Notes: generated by a model from the sequence alone, not told the origin. A stretch of 64,000 nucleotides of DNA from Isoetes taiwanensis (GCA_021234155.1 JAJEKV010000056.1:6014932-6078931); one strand, 5' to 3'; counted from the first letter of the stretch, positions 1 through 12,870 are shown. Numbers and translations: made by a program.

Positions 1-320
1 TTTGGGAAACCTCCCCACCTTTCCATGGAAACCTCCCCACCTTTCCGTGGAAACCTCCCCTGCTTTCTTGGATGGAAACCTCCTCACCTTTCCCTGGAAA
101 CCTCCCCAGGTCATCCAAGAAAGCTGGGGAGGTTTCCACGGAAAGGTGGGGAGGTTTCCATGGAAACCTCCCCTGTTTTCTAATATGGAGAAAGTTGGGA
201 GGTTTCCGGGAAAGGTGGGGAGGTTTTCAGGGAAAATTGGGGAGGTTTCCAGGGAAAGTTGGGGAGGTTTCCACGGAAAATTGGGGAGGTTTCCAGGGAA
301 AGTTGGGGAGGTTTCCATTG
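1..320. repeat. 22-bp tandem repeat arranged as an inverted repeat
   Basis: The unit GGAAACCTCCCCACCTTTCC plus two bases recurs with a 22-bp period. From 1 to about 92 it reads in this sense, and from about 94 to 320 as its reverse complement. Bases 57-75 (ccccTGCTTTCTTGGATGG) mirror 111-129, so 1-92 and 94-186 could fold into one long imperfect hairpin centred near 93, followed by further reverse-sense units. The block ends about 85 bp before the IPT9 start codon, so it lies where the promoter or 5' UTR would be. It starts at the window edge, so its full length is unknown. No coding capacity is claimed; the open frames inside are repeat artefacts. Confidence 0.85.
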
Positions 321-406
321 GACACTTATTTCATATTGGACGTAACATTGGTGTTGACAAGACCCACCCTTCAACTTAAAAGGCAAAATGATTAATAAAA
401 ACCCTA

Positions 407-2846
407 ATGTATGGGGATATGATCTTGAGGACCTGCCATTTGCATTTGCCAACCAGAGCGCAAATGGATGAGAGGAAGAAGGTGATATTGATATCCGGTC
501 CTACAGCGGTTGGCAAGACCCGCTTAGCCTTGGCTCTGGCAAAACAGCTCAATGGCGAGATTGTTAGTGCCGATTCTGTCCAGGTTTGTTTCCATTTTTT
601 CTTAAAACTATTGAATTCCTCCTTTTTGGATGCTATAGCTTGAAATCACAGGTGTATAGAGGCTTGAATATTGGAAGTGCCAAGACACCTGTTGATCAGC
701 GTGAGGTTAATCTGTCTTTTCTCTTTCAGTGCTTGTACCGTGATAGTCTTCATGCTAAATAGTTTTTGACGCGCAGGGTATTTATCATCATATGATTGAC
801 ATAGCCGATCCTACAGATGGTAGTATGTAGCATTATAAAATATTTTGGCAGTTTTGAAGGGGCCTGATTTAGAGTGCTGATTGTAGATTATAGTGCTGGA
901 ACCTTCTTTGATGACGCAAGACAAGCTACTGCACAAGTTTTGGGAAGAAATCACGTGCCTATTGTTGTTGGTGGTACTGGTCTATACTTGCGCTGGTACG
1001 GGAATATGGTCCATTTTTAACATCAGGGATCCGACATGGATTAAGGTTCAATAATGAAAACATAGGCATCTCAGCTGATCTGCAGTCTACCTTATTATTA
1101 TTTCTGTTTGTTTTTCTTAGATTTGGAGTTAATATTTTCTCAATGTAAGATGCTTTAGTCTGCAACTGATTTCAAATGTTGCTTTATGTTGGCCAAAGCT
1201 TCAGACTAATTGGTTTGTCAATGTCGAGATAAAGGAAATGTGGCATGGTACAAAATATTTGTGGCCTGCTATCACCAGATGCAATTTTTCAATGTGCTTT
1301 TTCTGCTCACTAGGCATAGCTTTAAGATGATGATATTGCAATGAAGGTACTTGCATGGAAAACCTGGAACTCCACAAACATCGCCAGAAGTGAGTGCATT
1401 AGTAGATATGGAACTGAAAGGACTACAAACTCGTGGTGACTGGAATGCAGGCCTTGAATTACTCAGACAGGCAGGTGATACAGAAACATCTATGAGTATT
1501 GAACGGAATGACTGGTACCGTCTTCATCGGGCACTTGTTATCATTAAGGTATACTTTAATTGTATATAATGGCTAAATTGCTGGGTGTCGATAATCTCTT
1601 CTTTTAGACTTCTGGTATGCCACGTAGCTGCTATCCACATGTGGGGAAGGCTTCACTTATGAATAGTATGGATAGAAATGCTAGCAAAGAACTGGATTAT
1701 GATTTCCTTTGCTACTTTCTGTGTGCACGGCGATTGCCCCTTTATCGTGCAATTGATTTTCGTTGCGAGCAAATGCTAGCAGGTTATTTCTAACTTCTTG
1801 CTTAATACTTCAACTTATAAATTGATTGCAAATAGAGCTGAGTTTATTCATAAACCCTTGTTAATCTCTGGATGGCATTTCTTTATCGTAGAATATGCGG
1901 AGACAGGAGGTATTCTGGGGGAAGCATCTTCGTTACTTAATCTCGGAGTTGGAATAAACTCAAATTCTGCTTCTCGTGCTATTGGATATCGTCAAGTATG
2001 ATGAATTTATTGTAATATCTATCAGTTCTACTTAGTTCAGCCACCTTAATGATGTTTGAAATCTATAGGCAATGAAATTCTTGTCAGAATGCCGGGAAAA
2101 ACAAAATGCAAGTCCAGAAAGTTTCTTGGATTTTCTTGCTCAATTTCAGCAGGCTTCCAGGTAAGCATCTTCTACTGCTAAAATGCGGGCCAGGCTTGGG
2201 TATTGAACCTAAGGCAGTCAACCATTATGTGATGGGATAGAGATTTCATGTGAACAATGTTTTTGCAGGAACTTTGCAAAAAGACAAATGACATGGTTTC
2301 GTGGAGAGCCTTTGTTTCAGTGGCTTGATGCTGCACAACCATTGGTATGTTGTAGATTTAAGATGGGTTAACTCAGCTGGTTTTAGAAGAAAGAGTCCCT
2401 TTATGCCACAAAACTTTGTGTATTGTTGCATTGCCATGCCTTTTATCTTCAAGATATGTTCAGTTGTGTTTGTTGTTGGTATCTAGGAAGAACTTGTTAA
2501 ATATGTGATGGAGAGTTACCACAAACCTGTTGGTGCTCTTCTAGAGTCATCAGTGAAGTCAGCACCTCATGTGCTAGATAAGGAGGAAAGGCAGTTTACA
2601 AAGGTGTATCGGGCTGAAAACAGGCAGGTGGCTTTTATCTTCTTTGCTTAGAGAATGAATAAAAAAATTTATTTTATCATCTTTTTTAGTTATGGCACTA
2701 ATACTGGTTATATAACTAAAAGCACGGGGGATAATTTTTCTGAATTCTGTAAAATGTCATGCAGAATATTCACAACACCTGACACATGTCAAGCATTAGT
2801 GGACTGGATTAGGAGAACACAATGCAACAATATATGTGAAAAGTGA
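407..2846 (+). CDS. IPT9: tRNA dimethylallyltransferase, IPT9-type, 11 exons
   Basis: The enzyme transfers a dimethylallyl group to A37 of tRNAs that read UNN codons; plant tRNA-type IPTs are also the source of cis-zeatin cytokinins. Proposed exons: 407-583, 652-705, 777-819, 887-995, 1347-1548, 1608-1782, 1892-1995, 2069-2160, 2269-2344, 2487-2623, 2765-2846; about 416 residues. Visible motifs are the P-loop GPTAVGKT (about residues 31-38) followed by [43 protein letters not shown] and [11 protein letters not shown]. Order and C-terminal end agree with plant IPT9, which is slightly longer (about 470 aa) owing to its N-terminus. All phases join without a stop. Intron 10 (2624-2764) works only with a GC donor. 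The exon 7 start is uncertain (1892 or 1907; both keep frame). The first ATG (407) is used; no clear organelle signal is seen. An apparently intact host gene. Confidence 0.9.
2624..2764 (+). other. GC-AG intron 10 of the IPT9 gene
   Basis: The exon ends CAG and the intron begins GCAGGT; the acceptor is ATGCAG. Using the GT four bases downstream (2628) would read into TGA five codons into the next exon. The GC donor gives a clean join at an Arg codon and the conserved tail [20 protein letters not shown]. Confidence 0.7.
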
Positions 2847-3985
2847 AGAAATGCATATCTTGTTTTTATGGACTTGAATGGTGGCTGGAAACAAAACTTA
2901 GCAACCATTGATTTGAAGACGCCGAAGATACCAAATTTGCGAATGATTCCTACTTGAGAAGCGTGACCAGTGAAATTTTAATCACCATTCGCCCTAGCTC
3001 TGGATCAATAATCATGCGACTGCAACATTAAAGTTGCCAGCAGAGGTTCAGCAGAAGGCGTCCCATATTCTAACGACAAGTACAGCTTTGAACTTATTTG
3101 GCTTTCCCAAACCTATTGCTGTCTTTTCAATTGAGAAGATCTAGCCATTGTCAAAACCATTTGGCGGCCTAAGGAAGTGAACCCACTGATAGTTTCAAAT
3201 TATATCACCTATATCACTGGCTTTCATACTTCTTCAATCATATGAAAATGCCTTTGCAATTCAGTGAAAGGTAATGAAGCAATCCAATTGTGCAATTTCT
3301 TGATTTCAACCTCTAATAGTTCTATTGAGGTGCCAGTTGTCACGAAACCATGTCCACTATTTAAGGAGTTCCAGTGTATGTGGCAGAATTACCAAAAAGA
3401 TGATGTGTGCAGGTCAGACTAAAAGATTTATATTAGGAAACAGAGTAGGAAAGAAAATGAGGAGTTCTTCAACCGATTGGAATGTATTTATCTGCCACGA
3501 CACGGTGATTTTAGACCGGTAAGTAAGAGATTCATGGTTGTAAATGGATAGAAACTTTGGGTAATTTTGTGTCGTCTTGGTTTATTTGATGGATCGGAGC
3601 GTCTGATGTGGGATGTGGATTCGCTGCAGACTTGAAAAGTTGAGAATTTGCTTTTTTTTTTTTAATATGCATGTCAAAGTTCCTTGTTTGGTCTGCCTGT
3701 GGATTGGGCGAATCTAATCTCGCTTAGATCTGAGATTATTGGATCTAAGATTAAATTTCTCATGTTGACCTGTGGATTCAATCGCAACTTAAGATTGTGT
3801 TTGAGATCCATTTTGAAGCCAGCTTTATCAGACTCGTCGGTCTTATGTGAATTTATGTGAATGAGGTGACCCGAGATCCCATTAAAACTTACATGAACAT
3901 AGACAAGTTGGTATGCATGAATTGATGCAATGCAAAAGCATTTTTAAGACAAAACTCAAGGTAAAGACTTTTATCTTTAATATAA

Positions 3986-4066
3986 CCAAATCCAATAAAC
4001 ACGTAAGAGCACTATTCTTAGAGAATCAATAAATACGTAAGAGCACTATTCTTAAAGAATCATAAT
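3986..4066. repeat. short tandem duplication
   Basis: The phrase AATAAACACGTAAGAGCACT and the bases after it (attcttagagaatc) recur about 34 bp downstream with one or two changes. Two copies, non-coding. Confidence 0.7.
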
Positions 4067-6060
4067 ATCATACTATGTACAATGAATATTCTTCACGCTT
4101 TAAGAATCCACAATGTTTGATTTACTAAGTAACCATAAGGCCGCTCACAAGATCTTAGGCCTTTACTCCATTTCGGCTCTCAATTGTACCATGATCCTTA
4201 AGTCTTAGTTTTAAAGACTACGTGGGGTTTTTGAGGCATTTAGAAATTGTTGTCATAATCAACAAGACATATGTGTGATGTAACAATCACAAGAATCATT
4301 CTTAGACTTGTATACTTCACCTGAGAATCCCTCTATGCTACCCAGCAACAAGGATAATAAGAATCTATATTGTGAGAAATACCTGAACATCATCAAGCCA
4401 TCCAAATATATTGTAAATAAATGCACATGCCATACCCTTGCAATTCATGAGAAACCATAAAATAGCCATGAGGTATCCATAAGTATGCAGTGCAACTCCT
4501 GTCATAACTCCAGTCATATGGCCACCCAGGCTGATCAGGCCCTGCAGCAAATATGGGCGGGGTAAGCCTTATGTATACACACCCTCCTAGCCTACGTCCA
4601 GTGCTAGAGGCCCACTTCTAAGCCATGTAGCTCGACGAAGCACCCTTTCTTGGGTGATAATGCCCGATGTCAAGAACAAGAACAACCGCTAGTCCAAGCC
4701 ACCGCAAATGGACTCTGGCCTCGGAGGATATGCACTCATACATCAACCAATAACTTAGCACATGTCCCGCATGTCAGAGATTTAACCATAGTCATCATCA
4801 TTATCCAAGAATTCAAAGTCATATCTCACATGCATTTCCCATGCATATATACCAAAGACAACATATAACAATGCCAACAATTGCTATGATATCATAGAGA
4901 ACAAATCACGTTCATGTACTACCACCTCATGATGTCAAATATTCAACAAATACATGCAAACATTATGCAACCATGAGTACATTGTCATCTAAGCATACCA
5001 TCTCTAGATATATCCTCTACCGGAGCACATATAATTCTAACTTTCTCTTCCCTAGAGAAGCTCTTTCTAAGACATCATGATAACTACATACCAATTCTTT
5101 TATTATCCATGAATTGGGTGAATCCCTAGAAACCTATCACAAAGAGATCACGACTTGTCAATTACGTCTACTAGATCTATCAACTTGTTCATTCATTTAG
5201 AACATGCGTCATTCATCTAATCAGCCCCACAAAGTTCCCATGCCAGAATTACGTCCAGAAGCTCCTATAAGCTTCTCAAGGCTCTCACCAGCTATCTCCT
5301 TTCAATACAAAGACCATCAGCTCAACAATAAGTAGAACAACCTATATCTTCTTAATTTGCTATGTAATCAAATAGTTCCATTGATTAGCTAGAGAATTAT
5401 TAAATTATTAAAGCTTCAATGCCATTGCCACCTTACAACAACTATCATAAGAATCGCTTTGGCCTAACTTCCCTTGACTTCCAGGGTCCCAAACATACTC
5501 ATGGTCACTCAATCATTAGGCCATCCCTCGCTTCGTACTTATGCATTTAGCTTAAGTCTTAGTTTCTTATAATTTAGGCAAAAGGATTTACTTCCCATTC
5601 TGGTTCCTAGAAAACTTCCTAGCACACTCTCACAACCCTCATGCTCCATCGGCACAGACTGAATCCCTCCCGGGTAAGATTGTCTTGAACTTCCAACCTC
5701 TTCCTCCCCATAGGAAAAGGTGCACACTTCCAAACATGATATTTAACGTCATAAGCTATGAAAGTGTATCTTCCCCATCAAAATACCATTTCTTTAGCCA
5801 AGTTTCTTATTGATTATAATATAAGGAGCACGGCTACGGTTTCATGTTTAACTTATATATATATATAGTATTTAGTTTTTCACTCAAACCTTTGTAATTA
5901 TTTTCAGCATCTCCCTCTGCTAGTAATAACCCAACTTGTCTAGCTTCTTTCATAATGATTCTATGGACCATTCCAATGCTCATATTTATACTTGTCAATT
6001 CTCCATGTTATTTTATTATTTTTATTAATAGTTCCCATTCCTTTACTATTCATTGTACAG

Positions 6061-6340
6061 TTAAAACAACAGCAAGTCGAAATCAGCAACGACCTCTTTT
6101 CTAAAGATGGAGATGCAAGTACAACCAGCAAAAAGTATAAAAATTGGACTCATATCATGATTGCAAATACTACCAGCATAGCTGAAGAGTGTTGCCAAAT
6201 TAAAACAACAGCACGTCGAAACTAGCAAAGACCTCTTTTTTAAAGATTGTGATGCAAGTACAACCAACAAAAAGTATTAAAATTGAACTCATATCATGAT
6301 TGCAAATACTAACAGCATGGCTGGAGCGTGTTTTTGCCAA
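6061..6340. repeat. 139-bp tandem duplication
   Basis: TTAAAACAACAGCAAGTCG at 6061 recurs as TTAAAACAACAGCACGTCG at 6200. The two 139-bp copies stay alignable through ACTCATATCATGATTGCAAA to the GTTTTTGCC/GTGTTGCC end, with about 10 % differences. Non-coding local duplication. Confidence 0.85.
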
Positions 6341-8489
6341 AAAATTGCTGTGTCTCTAGTTGGAATGGACAACAAAACAATATTTCAAGATGCTATATAT
6401 GTGCATTATTGCATGATTGAATGTGCAGTGAACATGCACACATCTCATATATTTTGATATATAGCTTTTCAAACTAATAAATGAAGCAACTCCTAGACCA
6501 CAAATAGTGGCTTTTCAATTTTAGGTAGTTCATGAGAATGTTAAGGCCGAGCATTTAGTGAATTCTATATATATGATACTTCTTGCTGCTGCCCCCCTCA
6601 CAAAAGTGGCCTTTGATGGTACCAAGGGATAAACAACTTTGTCCTTTATGTGCTCAGATGGTTGAGATGCTTGAGCATTGATTTTTCTTGTACCAGCAAG
6701 CTAGACCGGCTTAGTTGTAGCTTCAGAGTCTTTTCAATTGCAATTTGAATAGTTATCAAGTCTTATTATGGTGTCCTGGACAATTTGGCAAAGAGGGCAT
6801 TTCATTTGGCTTCAACATGAATAATTTGGTCAATTTGGAAAATAAGAAACCTCTTCATTTTCAAGGGCAATAGAACCCCTGATGCTCAAATGCTTAGTGA
6901 AGCTAAGCAATGCATTACCAAGAGATATATATTTTCCCCAGTAAAAGACAAAGTGAAGAATCTTATTTGGGTTCACTATCTCCAGATTAACACTTATATG
7001 TAACTCTTTTAGATGTTGTATGCTGCAAAGTGGCGGGTGATTTCGCTCAGTGAACAATTTCTGCATTTGAGTTTTCAGTCCCCCCATCTATATTTATAGT
7101 CTTTTCTGATTATTAAAGTTTCACGTCCTTTGAAATATATATATCATATCATCACAACATATATAATTAAGTTTGTAATTTTCCTTTTTTGTCCCTTGCT
7201 AATATTTCTGCGCCGCAATCTATTTTAATGTTTACCTGCCACGTATTTTTCAAAATAATATCCCGCTCGACGCCTGGCAACGATCTATACTGTGCTCCGG
7301 CGACGGCGATTTGCTTCTTCTAATGCTGGCAGAGCAACTGGAGTCGGTAGAAGCTACAACCAGGACGACCATGGCCACGAGCATCTAAGCTCCTTAAATG
7401 GAACTCACTATTATTTGTCATGTATTGCCCTGCCCATACCAAAACGGCACAGCGAGGAGCTTACAGAAGGCAAGTGGCTTTCCCTTTCTACTTTCGACTA
7501 TGGCTATGGCAACAAGAAGGCGTCATTCTCTGCTAGAGCTGGTGCATACCCTGAAGACATGGTGGTATATATTTCTTTCCTCTAACCCCATTCTCAGCCT
7601 TCAAAACGCTTTGATTTTTTCCCAGCAGAATCCCCTATGGTCTTAAATTCCTGTGAACATTTCCGATCCAGCAAGAAAGGGCCCGATGCCAAGAACCTCC
7701 TTTTTCGAGCAGTTGGGCCCTGTAAGTCCTCGCTCGGGCCAAATCACCTGTTGGATTTAGTTCCAGCTATGTCTGGCCCTCAAAAATTGGATCGAATGCC
7801 TTTATGCTGCCATCATTTTCGTGATGGGTGCCTCAAAACTTATTCATGTTTCATGCTTTGAGCTTTAGGTTTATTTTTTTTGGGGGGGCTTGCGAATTGT
7901 GGCTATATGGGTGCTCTGTTTTCTAGCTACAGCTATGGCATCAAGAAGTTTCCGGTTTTCTCCTTTCTTTTCTTTTTTGGATTTATCAGATATGGCCTTA
8001 CAGACAGACAGGTTTCTATATTTCTTCAATTAGACCACCGAACTGTCTCAGCACCTGTGTGCCTAGCAAAATCAATTGCCCCTTGCGGACATTGAGAACT
8101 AGTTGCTCTTATGACATTGGCAATTTTGTCCGTAGTATTCATTAGATGATCAATGCCCACATAGATTTGCTGACAATGTTTTCCTCCAGGCTCTGATGTG
8201 AGGCATTCGCCTATTCTTTTCTTATGACGGGACTACTATTATGCCTAATTTGATCCATAATCAACCATGGACATGGTTGATGCATTCTGTGTTAGCACAG
8301 ACAGGGACAAATGCAAATGTAATTTGAGAATTTCAAGCTCGTATTCTGAAGTTAAAGCCGTTCTACAGGGTCCGACACTTGTAGTAGAGGGGTCGGATGA
8401 AGATGAGATGCACACCATTAGATTCCTCTCGTCGAGAGCTTTCCAATGAGTGGTGCTTTTGGCATCGTTTGCAGTTGGAGCCAATGTGG

Positions 8490-8715
8490 TCGAATTCTAA
8501 GAATCTTCTTGGAATCTTAGAATTTTACGGAATCTATAGTAATTTATAAGAATCTAGAGAATCTTTAGAGGATCTTAGAGAATCTAGAGGAATCCCAAGA
8601 GAATCTTAGCGAATCTAAAGGGAATCTATGGGAATCTATAGGAATCTTCAATAAAAACTTAGAAAATCTAGAGGAATCCTGATGCAATCTCAGAGAATCT
8701 AAGGACTTCTGCAAT
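8490..8715. repeat. degenerate GAATCT-rich minisatellite
   Basis: GAATCT, often as AGAATCTAGAG or GGAATCTATAG, occurs roughly every 10-20 bases over about 220 bp with drifting spacers. This is simple-sequence-like decay with no reading frame. Confidence 0.6.
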
Positions 8716-9310
8716 CAAAACTTGGCCCGACTAGAGGACTAATTTCTGTTACAGACTGTCAAGGCAAGCTTATGGATTTAAGTGAACACTGCATCATTTC
8801 TTAAATGAAATAATGCTATGAATGCATATTTATTCTGGTTTTATATGACATAACTGTTAAGCCAGGAGGTTCCAGAATATTCTAGAACCTACATGTATGC
8901 GCGACACTTGGCATGATCTCATCCATTGGAGTGGCACGATCCTGACCATTGGCCTAGATATATAAGGAGGCATCTCCGTCTTGTCGAACCATTCCAGCTC
9001 AACACCAGTCTTGAGCCTTCTAGGCATTTCTCTCGTGTCCTTGCTTGCCTTCGGGCCATTGTGCTCTTAATTCCTGTTCATATATCAGATTCTTTGCCGA
9101 TCTTGGCATTTTTTTTTTCGTATTTCTTGCGTATTTTCCACGTATTATTCTTGTTTTCGCGTAGGTTCATGACAATACCTTGCTCGATAACAACCAATAT
9201 CTTACTCCATAACGTGGAATTGATCATGAAAATGCAATTGACTTTGGTTACTATCAATACAAATATACAAATTTAAAAGACGTATTGATACATTCGACAC
9301 AATTGTTGGA

Positions 9311-9382
9311 TGGCTTTGCCTGGACTTAAACCGGAGACCTTCAGTGTGAGACTGACGTGATAACCAACTACACCACAAAACC
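9311..9382 (-). pseudogene. tRNA-Val-like pseudogene or SINE head
   Basis: Read on - it starts GGTTTTGTGGTGTAGTTGG (A box TGGTGTAGTTGG), continues TTATCACGTCAGT and the B-box-like GGTTTAAGTCC, and ends GGCAAAGCCA, matching plant tRNA-Val over about 72 nt. The anticodon loop is CTCAC, two bases short of the normal seven, so it cannot decode. It is therefore a relic or a tRNA-derived SINE head. Confidence 0.7.
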
Positions 9383-9533
9383 ATGTTGAAAAGCAAGATT
9401 CTTCTTATTTCAATTGGAGAAATAGGCCAATGTATTCAGGCAAAGATCCAGCAATTCCAGTACCATTATGCGCCAAATTTGAGTTGCTCTCATGATGTAT
9501 GTCAAGGGTATTAGCTTTTTTTACTTGTGCAAT

Positions 9534-9603
9534 GGTTTCGTGGTGTAGTTGGCACGTCAGTCTCACACACTGAAGGTCTCCAGTCCAAATCTGGGCTAAA
9601 CCA
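9534..9603 (+). pseudogene. second tRNA-Val-like pseudogene, opposite strand
   Basis: GGTTTCGTGGTGTAGTTGG is followed by a loop lacking four bases (no TTAT), then TCAGT-CTCACAC-ACTGA, which would give anticodon CAC (Val). The T arm is CCAG-TCCAAAT-CTGG, where the conserved TTC has become TCC. The acceptor GGTTTCG/CTAAACC has one mismatch. Probably inactive. It faces the first relic 150 bp away. Confidence 0.65.
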
Positions 9604-10101
9604 ATTCAAATTTAGTTGATTCAATAATTAAGAATATGCATATAATTCTTTATGAAATTACTCTGCCTTAAAAGATCAATTATGCAAGCAAGTTATATTG
9701 GCATTCCAGTTCCCATAATGTGTTGAGTACGAATTGGAAAAGCTTTCCTATTTTTCCACAATATAAAAAGTGATTGATTGATATGTTTTTGCGGCTAATA
9801 AAAACGAATATCTTGTTAAATTTGGTTTGCTTGATGGTTGTTGGACATTGGTACTAACTGTTTCTCATTAGACGATTGCAGTTGGTTTTACATGCTAGCC
9901 TTTTGCTTGAGCGAACCAAACTTAATGAACTGCCAGAGACCTGTCAGAACTAGATATATTTATAGACGATGGCGGGAAAGTGATTATGGCCAGTGAAGAA
10001 GTGCAACTCATAAGCAGATTGAATATTGGGTTGATGCTTTAGTATATGGCCATGGTGACCATACTCTAGAAAGAGATTAATTGAGACATATGTCCACAGG
10101 C

Positions 10102-10686
10102 CAGTGTTGTCACGTACTTAGTGTACAGTACTTGTACAATACGTCTTCCAAGGTACTGTACCTTTTATGTACTTTAGAGTTTTTTAGTACGTTATGTACG
10201 TTTTCCATGAGCTGTTTTGTTTTATGTATAGTATGTACAATACGTTACGTATGGGAAAAATGTAAAGTTCTTTATGTAAATTTTGCATATTTGCACTTGA
10301 GGTTAGACTTTTTTGAGGATTTTCTATAAGATCTGAACTATAAGGAGTTGATTAAGAGATCTGGCTGGTCAAATAAGAACCCACAATAAGAAGTTCATGT
10401 AAATGGATTGAAATTAGTACTAAAGCAAAGAAATATAAACACAAAAATTTTACCTGCTCTTTGTCGAACACTACAAGAGCTAGAAACATACAATTAGAAT
10501 TTTTTTAGCCTTGAAATTGACAATAGACATTAGGGAGGCACAAAATTGTCTTGAGGATATGATTTAAACTCATTAAAAAAAAAACTTTTTTTTTTACCCT
10601 ACACTTTAGAGGTACAAGACGTAATGTACACTACCCAAGGTACTATAAGTACAAAATCGTAGTGTACGGGTACTTAAACAACACTG
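10102..10686. mobile_element. non-autonomous hAT-type element (MITE), 585 bp
   Basis: The ends are perfect 9-bp inverted repeats, CAGTGTTGT and ACAACACTG, with weaker symmetry continuing about 60 bp inward through GTAC-rich sequence. It is flanked by identical 8-bp direct repeats CCACAGGC at 10094-10101 and 10687-10694. An 8-bp duplication and a CA.TG terminus are the hAT signature. There is no transposase frame inside, so it must have been moved in trans. Confidence 0.88.
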
Positions 10687-10786
10687 CCACAGGCTATATT
10701 AGGTAAGGATTAGGTGGTCTTTCTTATGCACGGGGAGCTTTCTCTTCTTATACTATTTTGTACTCCTCCTTTTGCTGTTTATGCAG

Positions 10787-11383
10787 CCTTATTTGGTGAA
10801 GGGATCAATTAGAATGCAGTGGCATCGTCCTGATTTAATTGCATCAATGGTAATCTGCTGAGAAATCGCATTCAAAAAGTACCGAGGAAGCTAATATTGT
10901 GAAGTCACAAGATGGAAGTGTTGGGGAAAGAGAATGGAGGGAGAAGGGGGGAGGGGGGGGGGCATGGTTATTCTTTCTTATGCTCTTGATGCTGCTCTGA
11001 AGGATTTTCCTGACTATAACAACATTGATGGAAAGAGCGAAATTGTCAATGGCGGTCTGGGTGCACATGGCAATGTTCTTCATGTTGCACTGGTTGGAAT
11101 GAATAACCATGAGTTTCCACCAAGAGAGGTAGTTGTGATTTAGTCTTATACACATGTTTATAACTCTTTTTTGGTCCATAACGTTTCAAATCCTCTGCAT
11201 ATGCTAGAAATTAAATAAATGCTGATTTTCATTCAGCAACGTAAAGGAGGGCGCTTGACAGCAATGCTTCGAGCTGCTGGAATCAATATTGTTAGCTGTA
11301 TCATTCAGCGGGTTGAAGGCCGCTCTCCAACACGTCACTGTTTCCACTGGCCTAGAGAGACACAATGCCTTACAGCTTTGTGA
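10787..11383 (+). CDS. exon-like segments of an unrecognised gene (3' part)
   Basis: Three pieces look like spliced coding sequence. The segment 10787-10849 (PYLVKGSIRMQWHRPDLIAS) has an AG before it and GTAATC after it. A segment ends at 11128 in NNHEFPPRE before GTAGTTG. 11237-11383 (QRKGGRLTAMLRAAGINIVS, then a stop at 11381) follows CAG. The last two join in phase 0. Between the first two, the frame must shift at a poly-G run near 10950 or through an unseen exon. I do not recognise the protein. Possible further exons lie at about 9870-10060, left of the inserted hAT element. It may be a gene remnant. Confidence 0.35.
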
Positions 11384-12870
11384 CTGAATGTCGAAATGCT
11401 TTACAGCTTTGTGACTTGAGTGTCAAAATGCTTTATGGCTTTGTGTCCAACGTTCATATCTTTTAAACTTAGTGTTCAAAAGAAAAACATTCAAATACTG
11501 TAGCAATTCAAAAAAATCAGTGGATAACTTCTCACACCATATATAACATCTAGTGCACAATTAAAATCATCTCATAATGCAACCTAGATCAAGTTGACTA
11601 CCATGTATTTGCTCGACTTAAATATTCTCGACACATTTAGAACATTTGTTTAGTTATTTTGCATTGTTTAGTTATTTTGCCCCTAGGCATAGATTTGGCG
11701 CAAATTTGATCTTCTTTTTTGCAAGCAACATATATGCTTTTACTTTAACGTTGAAAATGTTCAAGAACTTATGATGCTGCATGCATATCTTTAAGCAATG
11801 TGGAGTGATTCTTTGCACTTGAAATGATAAGCTTGGTCAATGTTGAAAACGTATAAATTTGATAGATTTCATTTTGACAATGACTTTTTGTTTAATAAGA
11901 AACTATCAGAGGCAAAGTCTGCATATGAATCGTTCTTAGTTAGTTGCGTGAGACATTTGTGCCATACATTCCTTTTTATTGTCTGAGCTTTAACCTGAAA
12001 GTTTTCCTCTGTGTTTGAAGTTCCAATTTAAGTTTCAGTTTGAGTTATTCTTTTTGTCGAGTATGTGCAACATTTCTGATAAAGGAGGCCTTCGATTTAC
12101 AAACGTTCTGGTTAATTTGACATATTTACACAATGAATTTGAAAAATATGTACCTAGCGATTTTCAAAGATCATTCTTTGAGCTTTCCAATGCATGCTTA
12201 TGCTTGCGAAACAGAGTTTGCTTGCTGAAGTTATGGCCCTCTTTCTACGTTGTCATAAAACTAGAACAACGAATGCATTTTGCCATATTTATTCATCTTT
12301 TCAATGGATACTCTTGTTGCAAAGATAGATCTTGAAATTGAAAGTTATGTTAAAATTCTTACGGCCAGCGAATAAGTTTCCCATCTCTACCGAACCATTT
12401 GAGGACTATATCTTAGGAGAACGACTATGAAATTATATGAAACTATATGGCAGTTTTGATACTCAACATTAGATAGCATCAAAGTTGAAATATCAAACTC
12501 GACTTTGCTAGATAAGTTTTTTTTGTACATTGGAGTTGTCGTTGTCAAATTATTCTTCACGTTGTACACTTGAGTTTGCAGATTGCTACTATGGTATGCC
12601 GTGATTTCATGTTCCACAAATTAATCCTTGACTATAGATTTGACTTTGGCTTATACATTTAGCTCGACTGGGAGATTATCTCGACTGGGAGCAAGAATGT
12701 ACTATCTAGTTGGGATAAGGAGAAATACCTATTTTGGTGGTCAACTACAAAGTTATCCTGTGGTCAGTAGCACCCATGTGTATATGGCTTCCTTATTGCT
12801 AGCCCCATAGGTTAAAGTATGGGAGCTCATTACAATAGTCCGAAATTTCATATGGACGGTACAGAGTAAT
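11384..12870. other. gene-free stretch
   Basis: AT-rich DNA without a supported gene or repeat structure; only short chance frames. Confidence 0.55.

Larger units (their letters stand above)
2847..9310. other. gene-free stretch
   Basis: This holds the IPT9 3' UTR and AT-rich intergenic DNA. I see no convincing gene. One open segment at 7292-7585 is followed by a possible splice donor (ATG|GTGGTAT), but I recognise no family, so it is not called. Minor duplications and a GAATCT-rich tract are listed separately. Confidence 0.6.

Noticed and set aside
7292-7585. 97-residue ORF as a gene
   Set aside because: No recognised domain or partner exons; kept only as a remark in the gene-free stretch.
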